Positions 36,083 through 45,612 of a stretch of 64,000 nucleotides of DNA are shown one piece after another. Every line of letters starts with the position of its first letter. Within the stretch, counting starts at the first letter, position 1. Under the pieces are notes generated by a model. It was not told the DNA's origin and did not search any database. It saw only the letters and a program-made list of their open reading frames with translations. The DNA is from Zymomonas mobilis subsp. pomaceae ATCC 29192 (lineage in GTDB: Bacteria; Pseudomonadota; Alphaproteobacteria; Sphingomonadales; Sphingomonadaceae), in the NCBI RefSeq assembly GCF_000218875.1, contig NC_015709.1:62001-126000 (forward strand). Direction: 5' to 3'. The position numbers were made by a program, and so were the translations under genes.

Positions 36083-36295
36083 TCAGTTTAGCTTTGCCAG
36101 AAGAGCCAGTAAATCTTCGGGAATGCTTTCTTCCACTGTTTTTTGGTAGGCATTCCGCAAAGCATAACCAATTGCATTTTTCCGGTCTTCTGCCGGTTTT
36201 GCCGATTCATCAGCATGCGAGGCATGGTCGGAAGAAGAAGGTACTTCCTCTGATACTGGCCTTTTATGTTTTTCTACTGTCATGCTGCCATGCAT
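36083..36295 (-). CDS. nepR: Anti-sigma factor NepR
   Basis: A 70-aa protein. Its second half carries the NepR core: IGYALRNAYQKTVEESIPED followed by LLALLAKLN, the two helices that clamp EcfG and are displaced by phosphorylated PhyR. The first half is a disordered charged region (EEVPSSSDHASHADES). In most relatives nepR is followed by ecfG; here it is followed by the histidine kinase, so the sigma factor must be encoded elsewhere. An ATG at 36283 (MTVEKHK) is an alternative start. No strong RBS is visible. Confidence 0.85.
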   Translation of the reverse strand: MHGSMTVEKHKRPVSEEVPSSSDHASHADESAKPAEDRKNAIGYALRNAYQKTVEESIPEDLLALLAKLN

Positions 36296-36689
36296 CTTGT
36301 TAGTGCGTATTATATCGGATTATATCGGATTTGGTTCAATTTTCAAAAATTCAGTCACTTCCTTCTTATAATATCTATCCCTGCTGTCTAGAATCATTAT
36401 AAAAGTTTTAGATAAGGGCATCTAAAAGATACTCTTATTAAAAAGCTATCAGAAAATGAAGAAAATCTGTTAGACTGAACAGTCCCCTTTGCATCGAAAA
36501 TTACCGATCAGCGATCTTATAAAAAAGATAACCAACCCATATAAAAGAAACAAAATATGCTAAAATTTGTTCCTCTCTTCTTCAATGAAGGGCACTGATT
36601 TTCTTTATTTTTTTTAAAATTTAACTATTCAATCCGTAAATTAGGAAAAAAATATTTTTTTTTAAAATTAATATAAAGTTAAAAAAAAT
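36296..36689. other. AT-rich intergenic region upstream of nepR
   Basis: 394 bp with no gene, holding the nepR promoter and the 3' flank of the helicase gene. A perfect tandem duplication of TATATCGGAT lies at 36311-36330, 16 bp upstream of the nepR start. I found no GGAAC-N16/17-CGTT on the minus strand here. The part from 36600 on is nearly all A and T. Confidence 0.5.
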
Positions 36690-38114
36690 TTATTTTTTTG
36701 GGGTTCTTGCGGTCGTTTTGGGAATAGCTTGCATTAAGAAAAGCGGAACCGGGCCATTCCATTCCATAATTGTTTCTATTTTAGTCAGTGATTTGGATGA
36801 ATTTTCCGAAAGAAGAGGTTGTTGCTCGGCAATACTATGTCCAACACTTGCCTTCTTTTCAAATTTTGGTGCTTTGGGCGGTAGGTTTTTAGAAATCTTT
36901 TCTTCGTCCTTGGGACGCTGAGATTGCGTTCTTGTCCTTGTTTTTCGTGTTTTAGCTGGTTCCGAATCGACTGCTTTCGCCGATGCAATTTCGACTTCTT
37001 TTTCTGATCCAGACCGCGGAATGGTGGTACCTATCAAGGCTTCAATCGCTTCAATCGCTTCTTTATCACTAGGTGTAACAAAGGTAACGGCTATGCCACT
37101 AGCCCCGCCTCGCCCTGTGCGCCCAATACGATGGACATAATCATCTGGATGAGAGGGGACATCAAAGTTAAAGACATGGCTAATCCCTTTGACATCCAAT
37201 CCACGTGCCGCAACATCCGACGCGACCAAGAGATTGATAGCGCCATTACGAAAGCGATCTAACTCACGGATACGTTCAGACTGATTCATATCCCCGTGAA
37301 TTTGACCAACTGAAAAGCCGTGTTCTTCCAAGGTGCGGGCCAGCTGACTAACGGTTGTTTTACGATTACAAAAAACAATCGCTGTATGGTCAGCGATATT
37401 ATCCAATATGTCACAAAGCTTCTTCTTTTTGGATCGAGAAGAAACTTCTACTATTTGTTGTTCTATCAGGCTGTTAGCCGTCGCCGGTCTGCTTATTTCA
37501 AGCTGACGGGGATTGGTCAAAAAGCGATCCGCTAATTTCTTAATAGCCGGTGGCATAGTAGCTGAAAATAGTAAGGTCTGTCGGGTAGAAGGAAGCTTGG
37601 TACATATCGTTTCAATATCGGGAATAAAGCCCATATCCAGCATTCTATCCGCTTCATCGATAACCAGCAGTTCACAGCTGGAAAGCAGAATTTTTCCTCT
37701 TTCAAATAAATCTAAAAGCCGCCCGGGGGTGGCAATCAAAACATCGACACCTTTTTCAAGCGCTGCTTGCTGATCCGCCATCGGTACCCCACCGATCAAC
37801 AAGGACATCGATAATTTGTGATACTTGCCATATTTTTCGAAATTTTCAGCCACTTGGGCCGCTAATTCACGGGTTGGCTCTAAAATCAAAGAGCGAGGCA
37901 TCCGTGCCCGACAACGCCCATGCGCCAGAATATCAATCATAGGGAGCACAAAACTAGCTGTTTTTCCGGTGCCTGTCTGTGCAACAGCAATTAAATCCCG
38001 CATCATCAGGACTGCTGGGATAGCGGTTTCCTGAACAGGGGTTGGCTCTTGATAGCCAAGATCTGCTACGGCTTGCAGGAGTTCTTTTGAAAGGCCGAGA
38101 TCGGCAAAGTTCAT
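36690..38114 (-). CDS. DEAD-box ATP-dependent RNA helicase (RhlE-like)
   Basis: The start is set at 38114 (MNFADLGLSKELLQAVADLG), where DEAD-box homology begins; the frame is open 41 codons further. The 474-aa protein has the Q motif TPVQETAIP (25-33), Walker A AQTGTGKT (45-52), DEAD at 153-156, SAT, and motif VI HRIGRTGRGG. After about residue 385 comes a basic, low-complexity tail (KTRKTRTRTQSQRPKDEEK) likely to bind RNA. Such helicases act in ribosome assembly and RNA decay. It is close to RhlE in the core; the exact subfamily is uncertain. Confidence 0.93.
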   Translation of the reverse strand: MNFADLGLSKELLQAVADLGYQEPTPVQETAIPAVLMMRDLIAVAQTGTGKTASFVLPMIDILAHGRCRARMPRSLILEPTRELAAQVAENFEKYGKYHKLSMSLLIGGVPMADQQAALEKGVDVLIATPGRLLDLFERGKILLSSCELLVIDEADRMLDMGFIPDIETICTKLPSTRQTLLFSATMPPAIKKLADRFLTNPRQLEISRPATANSLIEQQIVEVSSRSKKKKLCDILDNIADHTAIVFCNRKTTVSQLARTLEEHGFSVGQIHGDMNQSERIRELDRFRNGAINLLVASDVAARGLDVKGISHVFNFDVPSHPDDYVHRIGRTGRGGASGIAVTFVTPSDKEAIEAIEALIGTTIPRSGSEKEVEIASAKAVDSEPAKTRKTRTRTQSQRPKDEEKISKNLPPKAPKFEKKASVGHSIAEQQPLLSENSSKSLTKIETIMEWNGPVPLFLMQAIPKTTARTPKK

Positions 38115-38256
38115 GAAATATCCGACCAGAAACAGGCGATACCCTCCATGGATATCGCAGATTATCGAAGGGGTGCGGCAACTACTACGCCGCGTCAAGC
38201 GAAGCTTTGCTATAGCAACGGATATCCAACCCCGCAAATCAAAGTAAAATTTTATT

Positions 38257-38763
38257 TCAGTGTTTTAAGACACCTTCAACAAATCTGAAACGGTGAATCA
38301 AACATTCTCCACCCCATCTAGCATAAACGGGATCGCGTTTCGCGCATATTTGCCCATCCTGTCCAGCGCGCACATAAAAGCCTGAATAAAAATCTAATGC
38401 AGGACAGTGCTCCAGATGCGCCCTTATTCTATGCCCGCCCCGTAAAATCAAATCAACACTATCTCGTTCAGACATCGCCGCCGCCCCGACATCTTCCGGC
38501 GCAATACATTTTGGCCCTTTAGATTCTTTCCATATCGTTTCTGGCGGTGGAATCATTTTACCCTCTGGGGGTAAACCTCTTGGCGGACGATCCTTCATAT
38601 TGTGCATATTAAGATGGATTTCCATAATGCCGACAGGAGGCGCGTGATGAAGAGGGGTCGCTAATACTGAGAAAGGAAGAAAGAAGAACCCGAAAGAGAT
38701 AGGGCGGAACAAGTATCCTAATCCTTTCGTTATAAACGGCATAATATTGTCATAAGACCTCAA
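38257..38763 (-). CDS. Conserved sphingomonad periplasmic protein
   Basis: A 168-aa protein with a hydrophobic N-terminal segment (RPISFGFFFLPFSVLATP) that looks like a signal peptide cut near residue 36; a start at ATG 38742 (MPFITKG) would give a more normal leader. The mature part ends in a conserved pattern: GPKCIAPEDVGAAAMSERDS, VDLILRGGHRIRAHLEHCPA, LDFYSGFYV, QICAKRDPVYARWGGECLIH. Four conserved cysteines suggest disulfides. I recall similar proteins of unknown function in sphingomonads. It is 143 bp upstream of the helicase gene on the same strand. Confidence 0.65.
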   Translation of the reverse strand: MRSYDNIMPFITKGLGYLFRPISFGFFFLPFSVLATPLHHAPPVGIMEIHLNMHNMKDRPPRGLPPEGKMIPPPETIWKESKGPKCIAPEDVGAAAMSERDSVDLILRGGHRIRAHLEHCPALDFYSGFYVRAGQDGQICAKRDPVYARWGGECLIHRFRFVEGVLKH

Positions 38764-38997
38764 CGTTTCTCCTTACTCTTTCTAATATATGACCAATAAA
38801 TGATGAATTTTCGATGAATCTATTGGGCTCAATCCAGAAAATCCATGAAGCCGAAAGGCAACCTTTCTACGCGATTATTCTTTTCAGTTTTCGTGGTTCG
38901 TCTTACTATATACTTCCCTTTAATAGAGACGGCGTTTACACCTGTCTTTTGAAGAGGGATAAAAATATAGAAGTCTTCACTTTTAGGAGAGTGTATT

Positions 38998-40524
38998 GTG
39001 ACAAGAATTGCTAATAAAGCTGCCATAGATTCAGCTTGGAAGCAAATAAGTGATTGTCCGGAAAAAACTTTAAAACAGCTTTTTGAAGAAGACAGTAACC
39101 GCCTTGCTAGTTTGGTGGTAGAGACCGCAAGCTTGCGTTTTGATTTTTCTAAAAATCATCTCGACACGCCTAAGCTGACTGCCTTCAAAAAGCTGTTGGA
39201 AAGTTGTGATTTTGATGCAAGAAGAAAAGCTCTTTTTGCCGGTGAAAAAATCAATATCACAGAAAATCGCGCGGTAGAGCATATGGCCGAGCGCGGTCAG
39301 GGTGCCCCTGAAAGTGTTAAACGGGCTAAAGAATATCATGCCCGTATGCGTTCTTTGATCGAAGCGATTGACTCAGGTGCTTTTGGAGAGGTTAAACATC
39401 TTCTTCATATCGGTATTGGTGGTTCGGCGCTTGGTCCAAAATTATTAATCGACGCTTTGACGCGGGAAAGCGGTCGCTATGATGTAGCCGTTGTCTCCAA
39501 TGTTGATGGTCAGGCCTTAGAAGAAGTCTTCAAAAAATTTAATCCACATCATACATTGGTCGCGGTTGCCTCTAAGACCTTTACTACCGCTGAAACCATG
39601 CTGAACGCAGAATCCACCATGACGTGGATGAAAAAGCATGGCGTTGAAGACCCTCAGAGTCGGGTTATCGCCCTTACGGCTAATCCGGCAAAGGCTTCTG
39701 AATGGGGTATTGATGATACCCGTATCCTGCCTTTTGCGGACAGTATTGGCGGTCGTTATTCGCTGTGGTCTTCTATTGGCTTCCCTGCGGCTTTAGCGCT
39801 GGGTTGGGAAGGCTTTGAAGCCTTACTCAAGGGCGGTGCCGCTATGGATCGCCACTTTCTTGAAGCGGCTCCTGAAAAAAATGCCCCTATTCTGGCCGCT
39901 TTTGCCGATCAGTATTACAGCGCTATTCGCGGTGCTCAGACGCATGGCATTTTTGCCTATGATGAACGCTTACAGTTGTTGCCTTTCTATCTCCAACAGT
40001 TGGAAATGGAATCCAATGGTAAGCGCGTCGATCTGGACGGTAATCTGATTACGCATCCCAGCGCCTTTATCACATGGGGTGGGGTAGGTACTGATGCCCA
40101 ACATGCTGTTTTCCAGCTGTTACATCAAGGTACTCGTCTGGTTCCAATCGAATTCATCGCGGCTATCAAGCCGGATGATACCCTTGAACCGACCCATCAC
40201 AAAACCTTGCTGACCAATGCCTTTGCCCAAGGGGCCGCTTTAATGAGTGGTCGTGACAACAAAGATCCTGCGCGGTCTTATCCGGGTAACCGTCCTTCAA
40301 CCACCATTTTGATGGATGAATTAAGACCGGCTCAGTTGGGTGCTTTGATTGCCTTTTATGAACATCGTACTTTTGTTAACGGCGTAATATTGGGCATTAA
40401 CAGCTTCGATCAGTTTGGTGTCGAATTGGGCAAGGAAATGGCCCATGCCATTGCCGATCATCCAGAAGATGCTGAAAAATTTGATCCTTCAACGCGGGCT
40501 TTGATTGCCACCGCTTGGAAATAA
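38998..40524 (+). CDS. pgi: Glucose-6-phosphate isomerase
   Basis: A 508-aa enzyme interconverting fructose-6-phosphate and glucose-6-phosphate, which feeds fructose into the Entner-Doudoroff pathway. The family motifs are HLLHIGIGGSALGPKLLIDA near 137-156, SKTFTTAETMLN, GGRYSLWSSIG, the catalytic Glu region QLEMESNGKRVD, WGGVGTDAQHAVFQLLHQG, and the C-terminal lysine region. The start is a GTG at 38998, with TAGGAG 8 bases upstream. Preferred codons suggest high expression. A terminator follows. Confidence 0.97.
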   Translation: MTRIANKAAIDSAWKQISDCPEKTLKQLFEEDSNRLASLVVETASLRFDFSKNHLDTPKLTAFKKLLESCDFDARRKALFAGEKINITENRAVEHMAERGQGAPESVKRAKEYHARMRSLIEAIDSGAFGEVKHLLHIGIGGSALGPKLLIDALTRESGRYDVAVVSNVDGQALEEVFKKFNPHHTLVAVASKTFTTAETMLNAESTMTWMKKHGVEDPQSRVIALTANPAKASEWGIDDTRILPFADSIGGRYSLWSSIGFPAALALGWEGFEALLKGGAAMDRHFLEAAPEKNAPILAAFADQYYSAIRGAQTHGIFAYDERLQLLPFYLQQLEMESNGKRVDLDGNLITHPSAFITWGGVGTDAQHAVFQLLHQGTRLVPIEFIAAIKPDDTLEPTHHKTLLTNAFAQGAALMSGRDNKDPARSYPGNRPSTTILMDELRPAQLGALIAFYEHRTFVNGVILGINSFDQFGVELGKEMAHAIADHPEDAEKFDPSTRALIATAWK

Positions 40525-40616
40525 TATGCCTTGACGATGTCAATTCGTTCAATGGCTCTGATCGTGATCCTTAACTGGATTTCATAATCGGAAATGTTCA
40601 TTCTTTCCGTCATATT

Positions 40617-40660
40617 TAGTCAGTATCTGCCTTAAAAGTAGATACTGACTATTCGGTTTT
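40617..40660 (+). terminator. Terminator after pgi
   Basis: TAGTCAGTATCT (40617-40628) and AGATACTGACTA (40640-40651) form a 12-bp perfect stem with an 11-nt loop, followed by TTCGGTTTTC. Confidence 0.75.
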
Positions 40661-40715
40661 CTGATAGCAGATATATAATTTGCTATCAGAATTCTTTGAC
40701 AGAGAAAGAGCGATT

Positions 40716-42062
40716 ATGACGACTTATGATGTCGATCTGTTTGTTATTGGTGCGGGTTCCGGCGGTGTGCGGGCCTCTCGGGTGGCGGCTTCTTATGGCG
40801 CTTCGGTCGCTATCGCCGAAGAATATCGTGTAGGGGGTACCTGTGTCATACGGGGCTGTGTTCCCAAAAAAATGCTTTATTATGCAGCAGATTTTGCATC
40901 CGATGTTGCCAAGGCTGATCGGCTAGGCTGGCAATTTACAGATAAAAAATTCGATTGGCCTCATCTGCGCGATGTTATTCTTTCGGATGTTCAACGTTTG
41001 GAGGGTCTCTATACCCAGACACTGAACAATAATAATATCAAAATTTATCAAGAACGCGCTGTTATCGAAGGCCCCCACCAAATTGGCTTGGCAAGCGGTA
41101 AAAAAATTAAAGCGCGGCATATTCTTGTTGCGGTCGGTGCCGAGCCTGCACGTTTGGACATCCCCGGGGCTGAATTAGCGGTGACTTCCAATGAAATGTT
41201 CTTGCTGCCAGAATTACCCAAAAGGGCGGTTGTTATTGGTGGTGGCTATATTGCTAATGAATTTGCGGGGATATTAAACAGTTTTGGGGTTAAAACCGTC
41301 GTTGCGACGCATGGCGACATCATTCTGCGCGGTTATGAGCAAGAAATGGCGCAACGCTTGGTTGAAATCGGTCAGGCGCATGGCATCCATTATCAGTTTA
41401 ACGCAGCATTAAGCAGCATTGTCCGTGAAAATGATGGCAGTCTAACCGCTACCTTCTCGAACGGGACTAAAATCGAAACTGATCTCGTCTTATTCGCTAT
41501 CGGGCGTATACCTAATAGTAAAAATCTTGGATTAGAAGCCGCACATGTTGCCTTGGATAAAAAAGGAGGCATCATTGTTAACGAAGAAAACCATAGTAGT
41601 TGCTCTTCTATTTATGCGGTTGGAGACGTAACCGATCGTGTCCAATTGACACCGGTTGCTATTCGCGAAGGCCAAGCTTTTGCTGATCGCGTTTTTGGCA
41701 ATAAAAAAGCTTCGGTGGATTATACCACTATTCCGACGGCAGTATTCTCGCATCCCCCCTTGGCAAGCGCAGGTCTGACCGAAGAAGAAGCGCGGGCTGA
41801 ATATAAAAATATCAAAATTTATAAATCCAGTTTCCGCCCTATGCGCAATGCCTTAATAGGCAGCGATGATCGCGCGCTTTATAAAATGATTGTGGACGGT
41901 CACAGTGATAGGGTGCTCGGCTTACATTTAATTGGACCAGATTCGCCTGAAATCGTGCAATTGGCTGCGGTCGCTATCAAAGCGGGCCTAACAAAACAGG
42001 ATTTCAACGATACAATCGCATTGCATCCAACCAGCGCTGAAGAATTAGTTCTTTTACGTTAA
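40716..42062 (+). CDS. gor: Glutathione reductase
   Basis: The start at 40716 (MTTYDVDLFVIGAGSGGVRA) places the FAD motif GAGSGG at 12-17; the upstream in-frame ATG (40680) would add a non-conserved 12 residues. The 448-aa flavoenzyme uses NADPH to reduce oxidised glutathione. Redox cysteines are Cys43 and Cys48 in GGTCVIRGCVPKK. The NADPH fold has GGGYIANEFAG, and the C terminus carries the interface motif LHPTSAEELV with the active-site His. Length is standard. Confidence 0.94.
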   Translation: MTTYDVDLFVIGAGSGGVRASRVAASYGASVAIAEEYRVGGTCVIRGCVPKKMLYYAADFASDVAKADRLGWQFTDKKFDWPHLRDVILSDVQRLEGLYTQTLNNNNIKIYQERAVIEGPHQIGLASGKKIKARHILVAVGAEPARLDIPGAELAVTSNEMFLLPELPKRAVVIGGGYIANEFAGILNSFGVKTVVATHGDIILRGYEQEMAQRLVEIGQAHGIHYQFNAALSSIVRENDGSLTATFSNGTKIETDLVLFAIGRIPNSKNLGLEAAHVALDKKGGIIVNEENHSSCSSIYAVGDVTDRVQLTPVAIREGQAFADRVFGNKKASVDYTTIPTAVFSHPPLASAGLTEEEARAEYKNIKIYKSSFRPMRNALIGSDDRALYKMIVDGHSDRVLGLHLIGPDSPEIVQLAAVAIKAGLTKQDFNDTIALHPTSAEELVLLR

Positions 42063-42234
42063 TCATCTAAATTTCGGGCCTTATAACAGGCAAAAAAAGG
42101 CAGTTAAGAAAAAAAATTCTCTTTTTTATCCTGCTTTTCTGTAAATAGTCTTGACCTAAACCCCAACTCTATTTAATTGAGCCGGACATTCACGGACAAC
42201 CTTAAACCATCTGTTGTCCGGTTCAATGCCTTAT

Positions 42235-42312
42235 GGCGGTCGTAGCTCAATTGGTTAGAGCGCCGGTTTGTGGTACCGGAGGTTGCGGGTTCAATTCCCG
42301 TCGATCGCCCCA
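42235..42312 (+). tRNA. tRNA-His (GTG)
   Basis: A complete cloverleaf. Acceptor arm GCGGTCG pairs with CGATCGC, with the extra G-1 opposite C73 that marks tRNA-His. The D arm is GCTCAATTGGTTAGAGC, the anticodon loop TTGTGGT gives GTG, the T arm is GCGGGTTCAATTCCCGT, and CCA is encoded. Confidence 0.97.
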
Positions 42313-42533
42313 TTTTTATAATAATAACTTCTCTTTAATTGGCTAATTTAATAGTTGTTCCTTGCTGAACAAAGATAATTCTACTTGCAGAAATGATCAT
42401 ATCGTGATTGTTGCCAATATAGTAGAATATATCAATTTGGTTCTTCTGCTTTTGGTTCTTCTGCGGAGAATATTATCTTTAATTCTTTTTCGCAGAGTAA
42501 ACCTTTTTTCTTATCGGCAAAACGGAGATCGTT

Positions 42534-44483
42534 ATGAGTAACGATACTTCCCCGGCTACATCACCCGTAGATGTAAAATCTTCAGACACATCTTACGGCG
42601 TACCCGGTCATAGTCACAGTGATAAAGACCTTTGGAAATTATCGCTCGGCGCTATCGGTATCGTTTTCGGTGATATCGGTACCAGTCCTCTTTATGCATT
42701 AAAAGAATGTTTTAAAGGACATCATCAACTCCCTGTAGATGACTTTCATATTTACGGCATTGTCAGCCTTATCTTCTGGACAATGATGCTCGTTGTGACG
42801 GTCAAATACGTTTTCTTTATCATGAAGGCGGATAATAAGGGGGAGGGCGGCAGTATGTCGCTGCTATCTCTTATTATCCGCGGTGCCAGCCCTAAACTCA
42901 GCCGATGGCTCATTGTCCTCGGGGTATTTGCAACCGCCCTTTTTTATGGCGACAGCATTATTACACCGGCTATCTCTGTGCTTTCTGCTGTAGAAGGTCT
43001 TACAGTTATCGAACCTTCTTTTGATAGCTGGGTACCTCCGATTGCTGTTGTTATTTTGATCGGACTATTTTTCCTTCAGGCGCGGGGCACCGAGGCAGTG
43101 GGTCGTCTTTTCGGCCCAGTTATGATCGTCTATTTTGCTACGCTTGCTATTTTGGGAATTTTAAATATCGGGCGCAGTCCTATTATTTTACTGGCCTTTA
43201 ATCCCTATTATGCCATCCATTTCTTTGCCTCTGATACCTTACAGGCCTTTTGGGCCTTGGGTTCTGTCGTTCTGTCTGTAACGGGTGCTGAGGCGCTCTA
43301 TGCCGATATGGGCCATTTCGGACGGCAACCTATTTCCAAAGGATGGTATTGGGTCGTTTTCCCAGCTTTAACGCTGAATTATTTTGGACAATGTGCGTTA
43401 TTAAGCGTTGATCATTCCGCGATTGCTAATCCCTTTTATTTTCTGGCGCCGGGTTTTCTTCGTATTCCCCTTATTATCCTTGCTACTTTTGCTTCTGTTA
43501 TCGCCAGTCAAGCCGTCATTACAGGGGCTTTTTCGGTTACACAGCAGGCTATCCAGCTGGGATATATTCCAAGACTTCGGGTTAATCATACCAGCGCCAG
43601 TACAGTCGGACAGATTTACATCCCGTCTGTTAACTGGGCCTTGATGTTTATGGTCATGGTTTTGATCGGCATGTTTAAAACCTCAACCAACCTTGCCAAT
43701 GCTTATGGTATCGCCGTTACCGGCACCATGTTCATCACGTCTTGCATGATGGGTGTCTTGGTGCATCGTGTGTGGCATTGGAAAGCATGGCAATCCATTC
43801 CTCTGGTCACCAGCTTTCTTATTATTGATGGTGCCTTCTTCATGTCAAACGTCACGAAGATACCGGAAGGTGGATGGTTTCCGCTATTAATAGGTTTCAT
43901 TGTCTTTACCATGTTGATGACGTGGTCACGTGGACGTCATTTAATGGCAGAAAGAATGCGGCAGGTGGCTATGCCCATTCAACTCTTTATTCGTTCTGCT
44001 GCGGCCTCTGCGCTTCGCGTTCCGGGGACGGCTATTTTTCTAACGCCAGAAGATGATGGTGTGCCGCACGCCTTGTTGCACAATCTTAAACATAATAAAA
44101 TTTTGCATGATCGCGTTATTTTGATGACGATCAAAATTTTAGATGTGCCTTATGTCGATCCCCATTATAGATCGAGTATGAGTAGCCTTGAAGACGGATT
44201 TTATCGTCTCATCATCCGCTATGGTTTTATGGAAGAGCCTGACGTACCGTTAGCCTTAAACAAGATTGAACAATCTGGCCCCATGCTCCGCATGGACGAC
44301 ACCAGCTTCTTCTTATCGCGACAAACCCTAATCCCATCCTCTCACACAGGCATGGCAATGTGGCGCGAAAAAATCTTTGCATGGATGCTTCGTAACTCGG
44401 AAAGTGCCACCGAATTCTTCAAACTTCCCAGCAACCGTGTGGTTGAATTGGGTAGTCAGGTAGAATTGGTCGCAAACAAATAA
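42534..44483 (+). CDS. kup: Potassium uptake protein Kup
   Basis: A 649-aa KUP/HAK/KT family K+/H+ symporter. It has about twelve transmembrane helices between residues 35 and 470. The signature [20 protein letters not shown] is in the first helix region, followed by [36 protein letters not shown] and [14 protein letters not shown] soluble C-terminal domain of about 150 residues follows. An ACGGAGA ribosome site precedes the ATG. It lies between tRNA-His and tRNA-Met with its own terminator. Confidence 0.96.
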   Translation: MSNDTSPATSPVDVKSSDTSYGVPGHSHSDKDLWKLSLGAIGIVFGDIGTSPLYALKECFKGHHQLPVDDFHIYGIVSLIFWTMMLVVTVKYVFFIMKADNKGEGGSMSLLSLIIRGASPKLSRWLIVLGVFATALFYGDSIITPAISVLSAVEGLTVIEPSFDSWVPPIAVVILIGLFFLQARGTEAVGRLFGPVMIVYFATLAILGILNIGRSPIILLAFNPYYAIHFFASDTLQAFWALGSVVLSVTGAEALYADMGHFGRQPISKGWYWVVFPALTLNYFGQCALLSVDHSAIANPFYFLAPGFLRIPLIILATFASVIASQAVITGAFSVTQQAIQLGYIPRLRVNHTSASTVGQIYIPSVNWALMFMVMVLIGMFKTSTNLANAYGIAVTGTMFITSCMMGVLVHRVWHWKAWQSIPLVTSFLIIDGAFFMSNVTKIPEGGWFPLLIGFIVFTMLMTWSRGRHLMAERMRQVAMPIQLFIRSAAASALRVPGTAIFLTPEDDGVPHALLHNLKHNKILHDRVILMTIKILDVPYVDPHYRSSMSSLEDGFYRLIIRYGFMEEPDVPLALNKIEQSGPMLRMDDTSFFLSRQTLIPSSHTGMAMWREKIFAWMLRNSESATEFFKLPSNRVVELGSQVELVANK

Positions 44484-44497
44484 TATTTTAATTCTCT

Positions 44498-44537
44498 AAG
44501 GCTCGTTCTGATAGATTCCAGAACGAGCCTTATTTTT
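44498..44537 (+). terminator. Terminator after kup
   Basis: AAGGCTCGTTCTG (44498-44510) pairs with CAGAACGAGCCTT (44519-44531), loop of 8, followed by ATTTTTAAG and TTTTTT. Confidence 0.93.
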
Positions 44538-44683
44538 AAGTTTTTTCAGATTCTGAATAACTTAATCAAAAAAGAGACACATAAAAATAATCGCTCTTCT
44601 GAAAAAAACAGTTGACCGATTGCCTCAGTTAATCTTATACGCACGCCTCGTTAGCCAACACTTTTCATCAGTTAAGTGACCGT

Positions 44684-44760
44684 GGCGGAGTAGCTCAGCT
44701 GGTTAGAGCAGCGGAATCATAATCCGCGTGTCGGGGGTTCAAGTCCCTCCTCCGCTACCA
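44684..44760 (+). tRNA. tRNA-Met (CAT), elongator type
   Basis: Acceptor GGCGGAG pairs with CTCCGCT (one G-T), the D arm is GCTCAGCTGGTTAGAGC, the anticodon stem-loop GCGGAATCATAATCCGC gives CAT, the T arm is GGGGGTTCAAGTCCCTC, and ACCA is encoded. The stem is like elongator Met tRNAs of alphaproteobacteria rather than an initiator (no three G-C pairs in the anticodon stem). A lysidine-modified Ile tRNA with CAT cannot be fully excluded. It marks the left edge of an accessory segment. Confidence 0.9.
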
Positions 44761-45199
44761 TATTTCAGCGCTATCTATCTTAAAAATTGTTATACTTATT
44801 CAAGCGCTCTGCGACTTCCAGCGGATGGGCGCATTATCTAAATCTGCGCTCAATATCTTTTTGATTCAAATCACTATTGTTCAGTATAAACAGTATAAAA
44901 GCATCATTCTGAATAAGCAGCCCATAGCCGCGTTAGGTCTTGTTGATAAAAGGTCGTTTTAGATTGGCTCGGACGTGCTTCAAGACGGATCTTTGCGGAA
45001 AGCTTTGGATGGATAGCGATTTCATGAATAGGGCATCAGGGGCGTTTTATTCCGCCAGAATGTCGGCGGTATTCGTGACTAGGTTACTAGCGCAGAATAA
45101 TCATCTTTTTTCTATAGAGGTTATCCGTTGAGGAATCGGCATAAGCGCTATGGGCAAGGGAAATCAGTCTATATAGTCTCGCCGCTGGGCTAGACAGGG
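44761..45199. other. Decayed accessory DNA with an IS-end-like sequence
   Basis: No intact gene. At 44936-44952 the sequence GGTCTTGTTGATAAAAG resembles, at 14 of 17 bases and in the same orientation, the IS5-type end at 45203-45219. On the minus strand the frame that stops there ends in PFINKT, like the PSFVNRT end of the neighbouring transposase remnant. This suggests a second, more decayed IS copy running from about 44936 rightward, truncated by the first. Confidence 0.45.
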
Positions 45200-45612
45200 C
45201 TAGGTTCTGTTGACAAAAGAAGGTAGCCATAATCTGACGGCAGCGAGGTTAAGGAAGGCGAGGAAAGACTTCCTCATCTTGTCATCGCGCGTGTGGCGAT
45301 ACGGCGAACGGCTTTAACCTGTTGAACATTCACTCGATGCGATTACGGCCCCGATAAGGATAGAAATTTCAGGGAATCTTCTGTGCGGATAAGGCGCGGG
45401 CGGAATAACAGGAAGAATTCTCGAAAAGGCAGGTTCTCTCGTATCCTGTCGCTATCATACTCCTTGTCGGCCAGAAATCGGTGTGGTGTTACAACCGGCA
45501 GAGACATCAGGGTATTGGCACCGGAATAGTCAGAAAAAATCTCGCTGCCCATCAGTTCAAAGCCAAGAGGGGGTTCCTGGCCGGCAGCATGGGCGTGGAT
45601 CTTACGCGTAAA
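45200..45612 (-). pseudogene. IS5-family transposase remnant
   Basis: The minus-strand frames give pieces of an IS5-type DDE transposase. First comes KIHAHAAGQEPPLGFELMGS followed by EIFSDYSG and LADKEYDSDRIRENL (the second catalytic Asp region). After a frameshift comes RNRIE-stop-MFNRLK (with the third catalytic Glu in NRIE), and in yet another frame DDKMRKSFLAFLNLAAVRLW and LPSFVNRT before a stop. At least two frameshifts and an in-frame stop make it non-functional. The N-terminal half is not found. The end-like sequence GGTTCTGTTGACAAAAG lies at 45203-45219. Confidence 0.8.

Noticed and set aside
36311-36330. Direct repeats as a possible CRISPR
   Set aside because: Only two adjacent 10-bp copies with no spacers; no CRISPR-like array exists in the window.
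44940-45131. A 63-residue plus-strand open frame after tRNA-Met
   Set aside because: It runs antisense to the transposase-like remnant ending at 44936 and has no family resemblance or good RBS.
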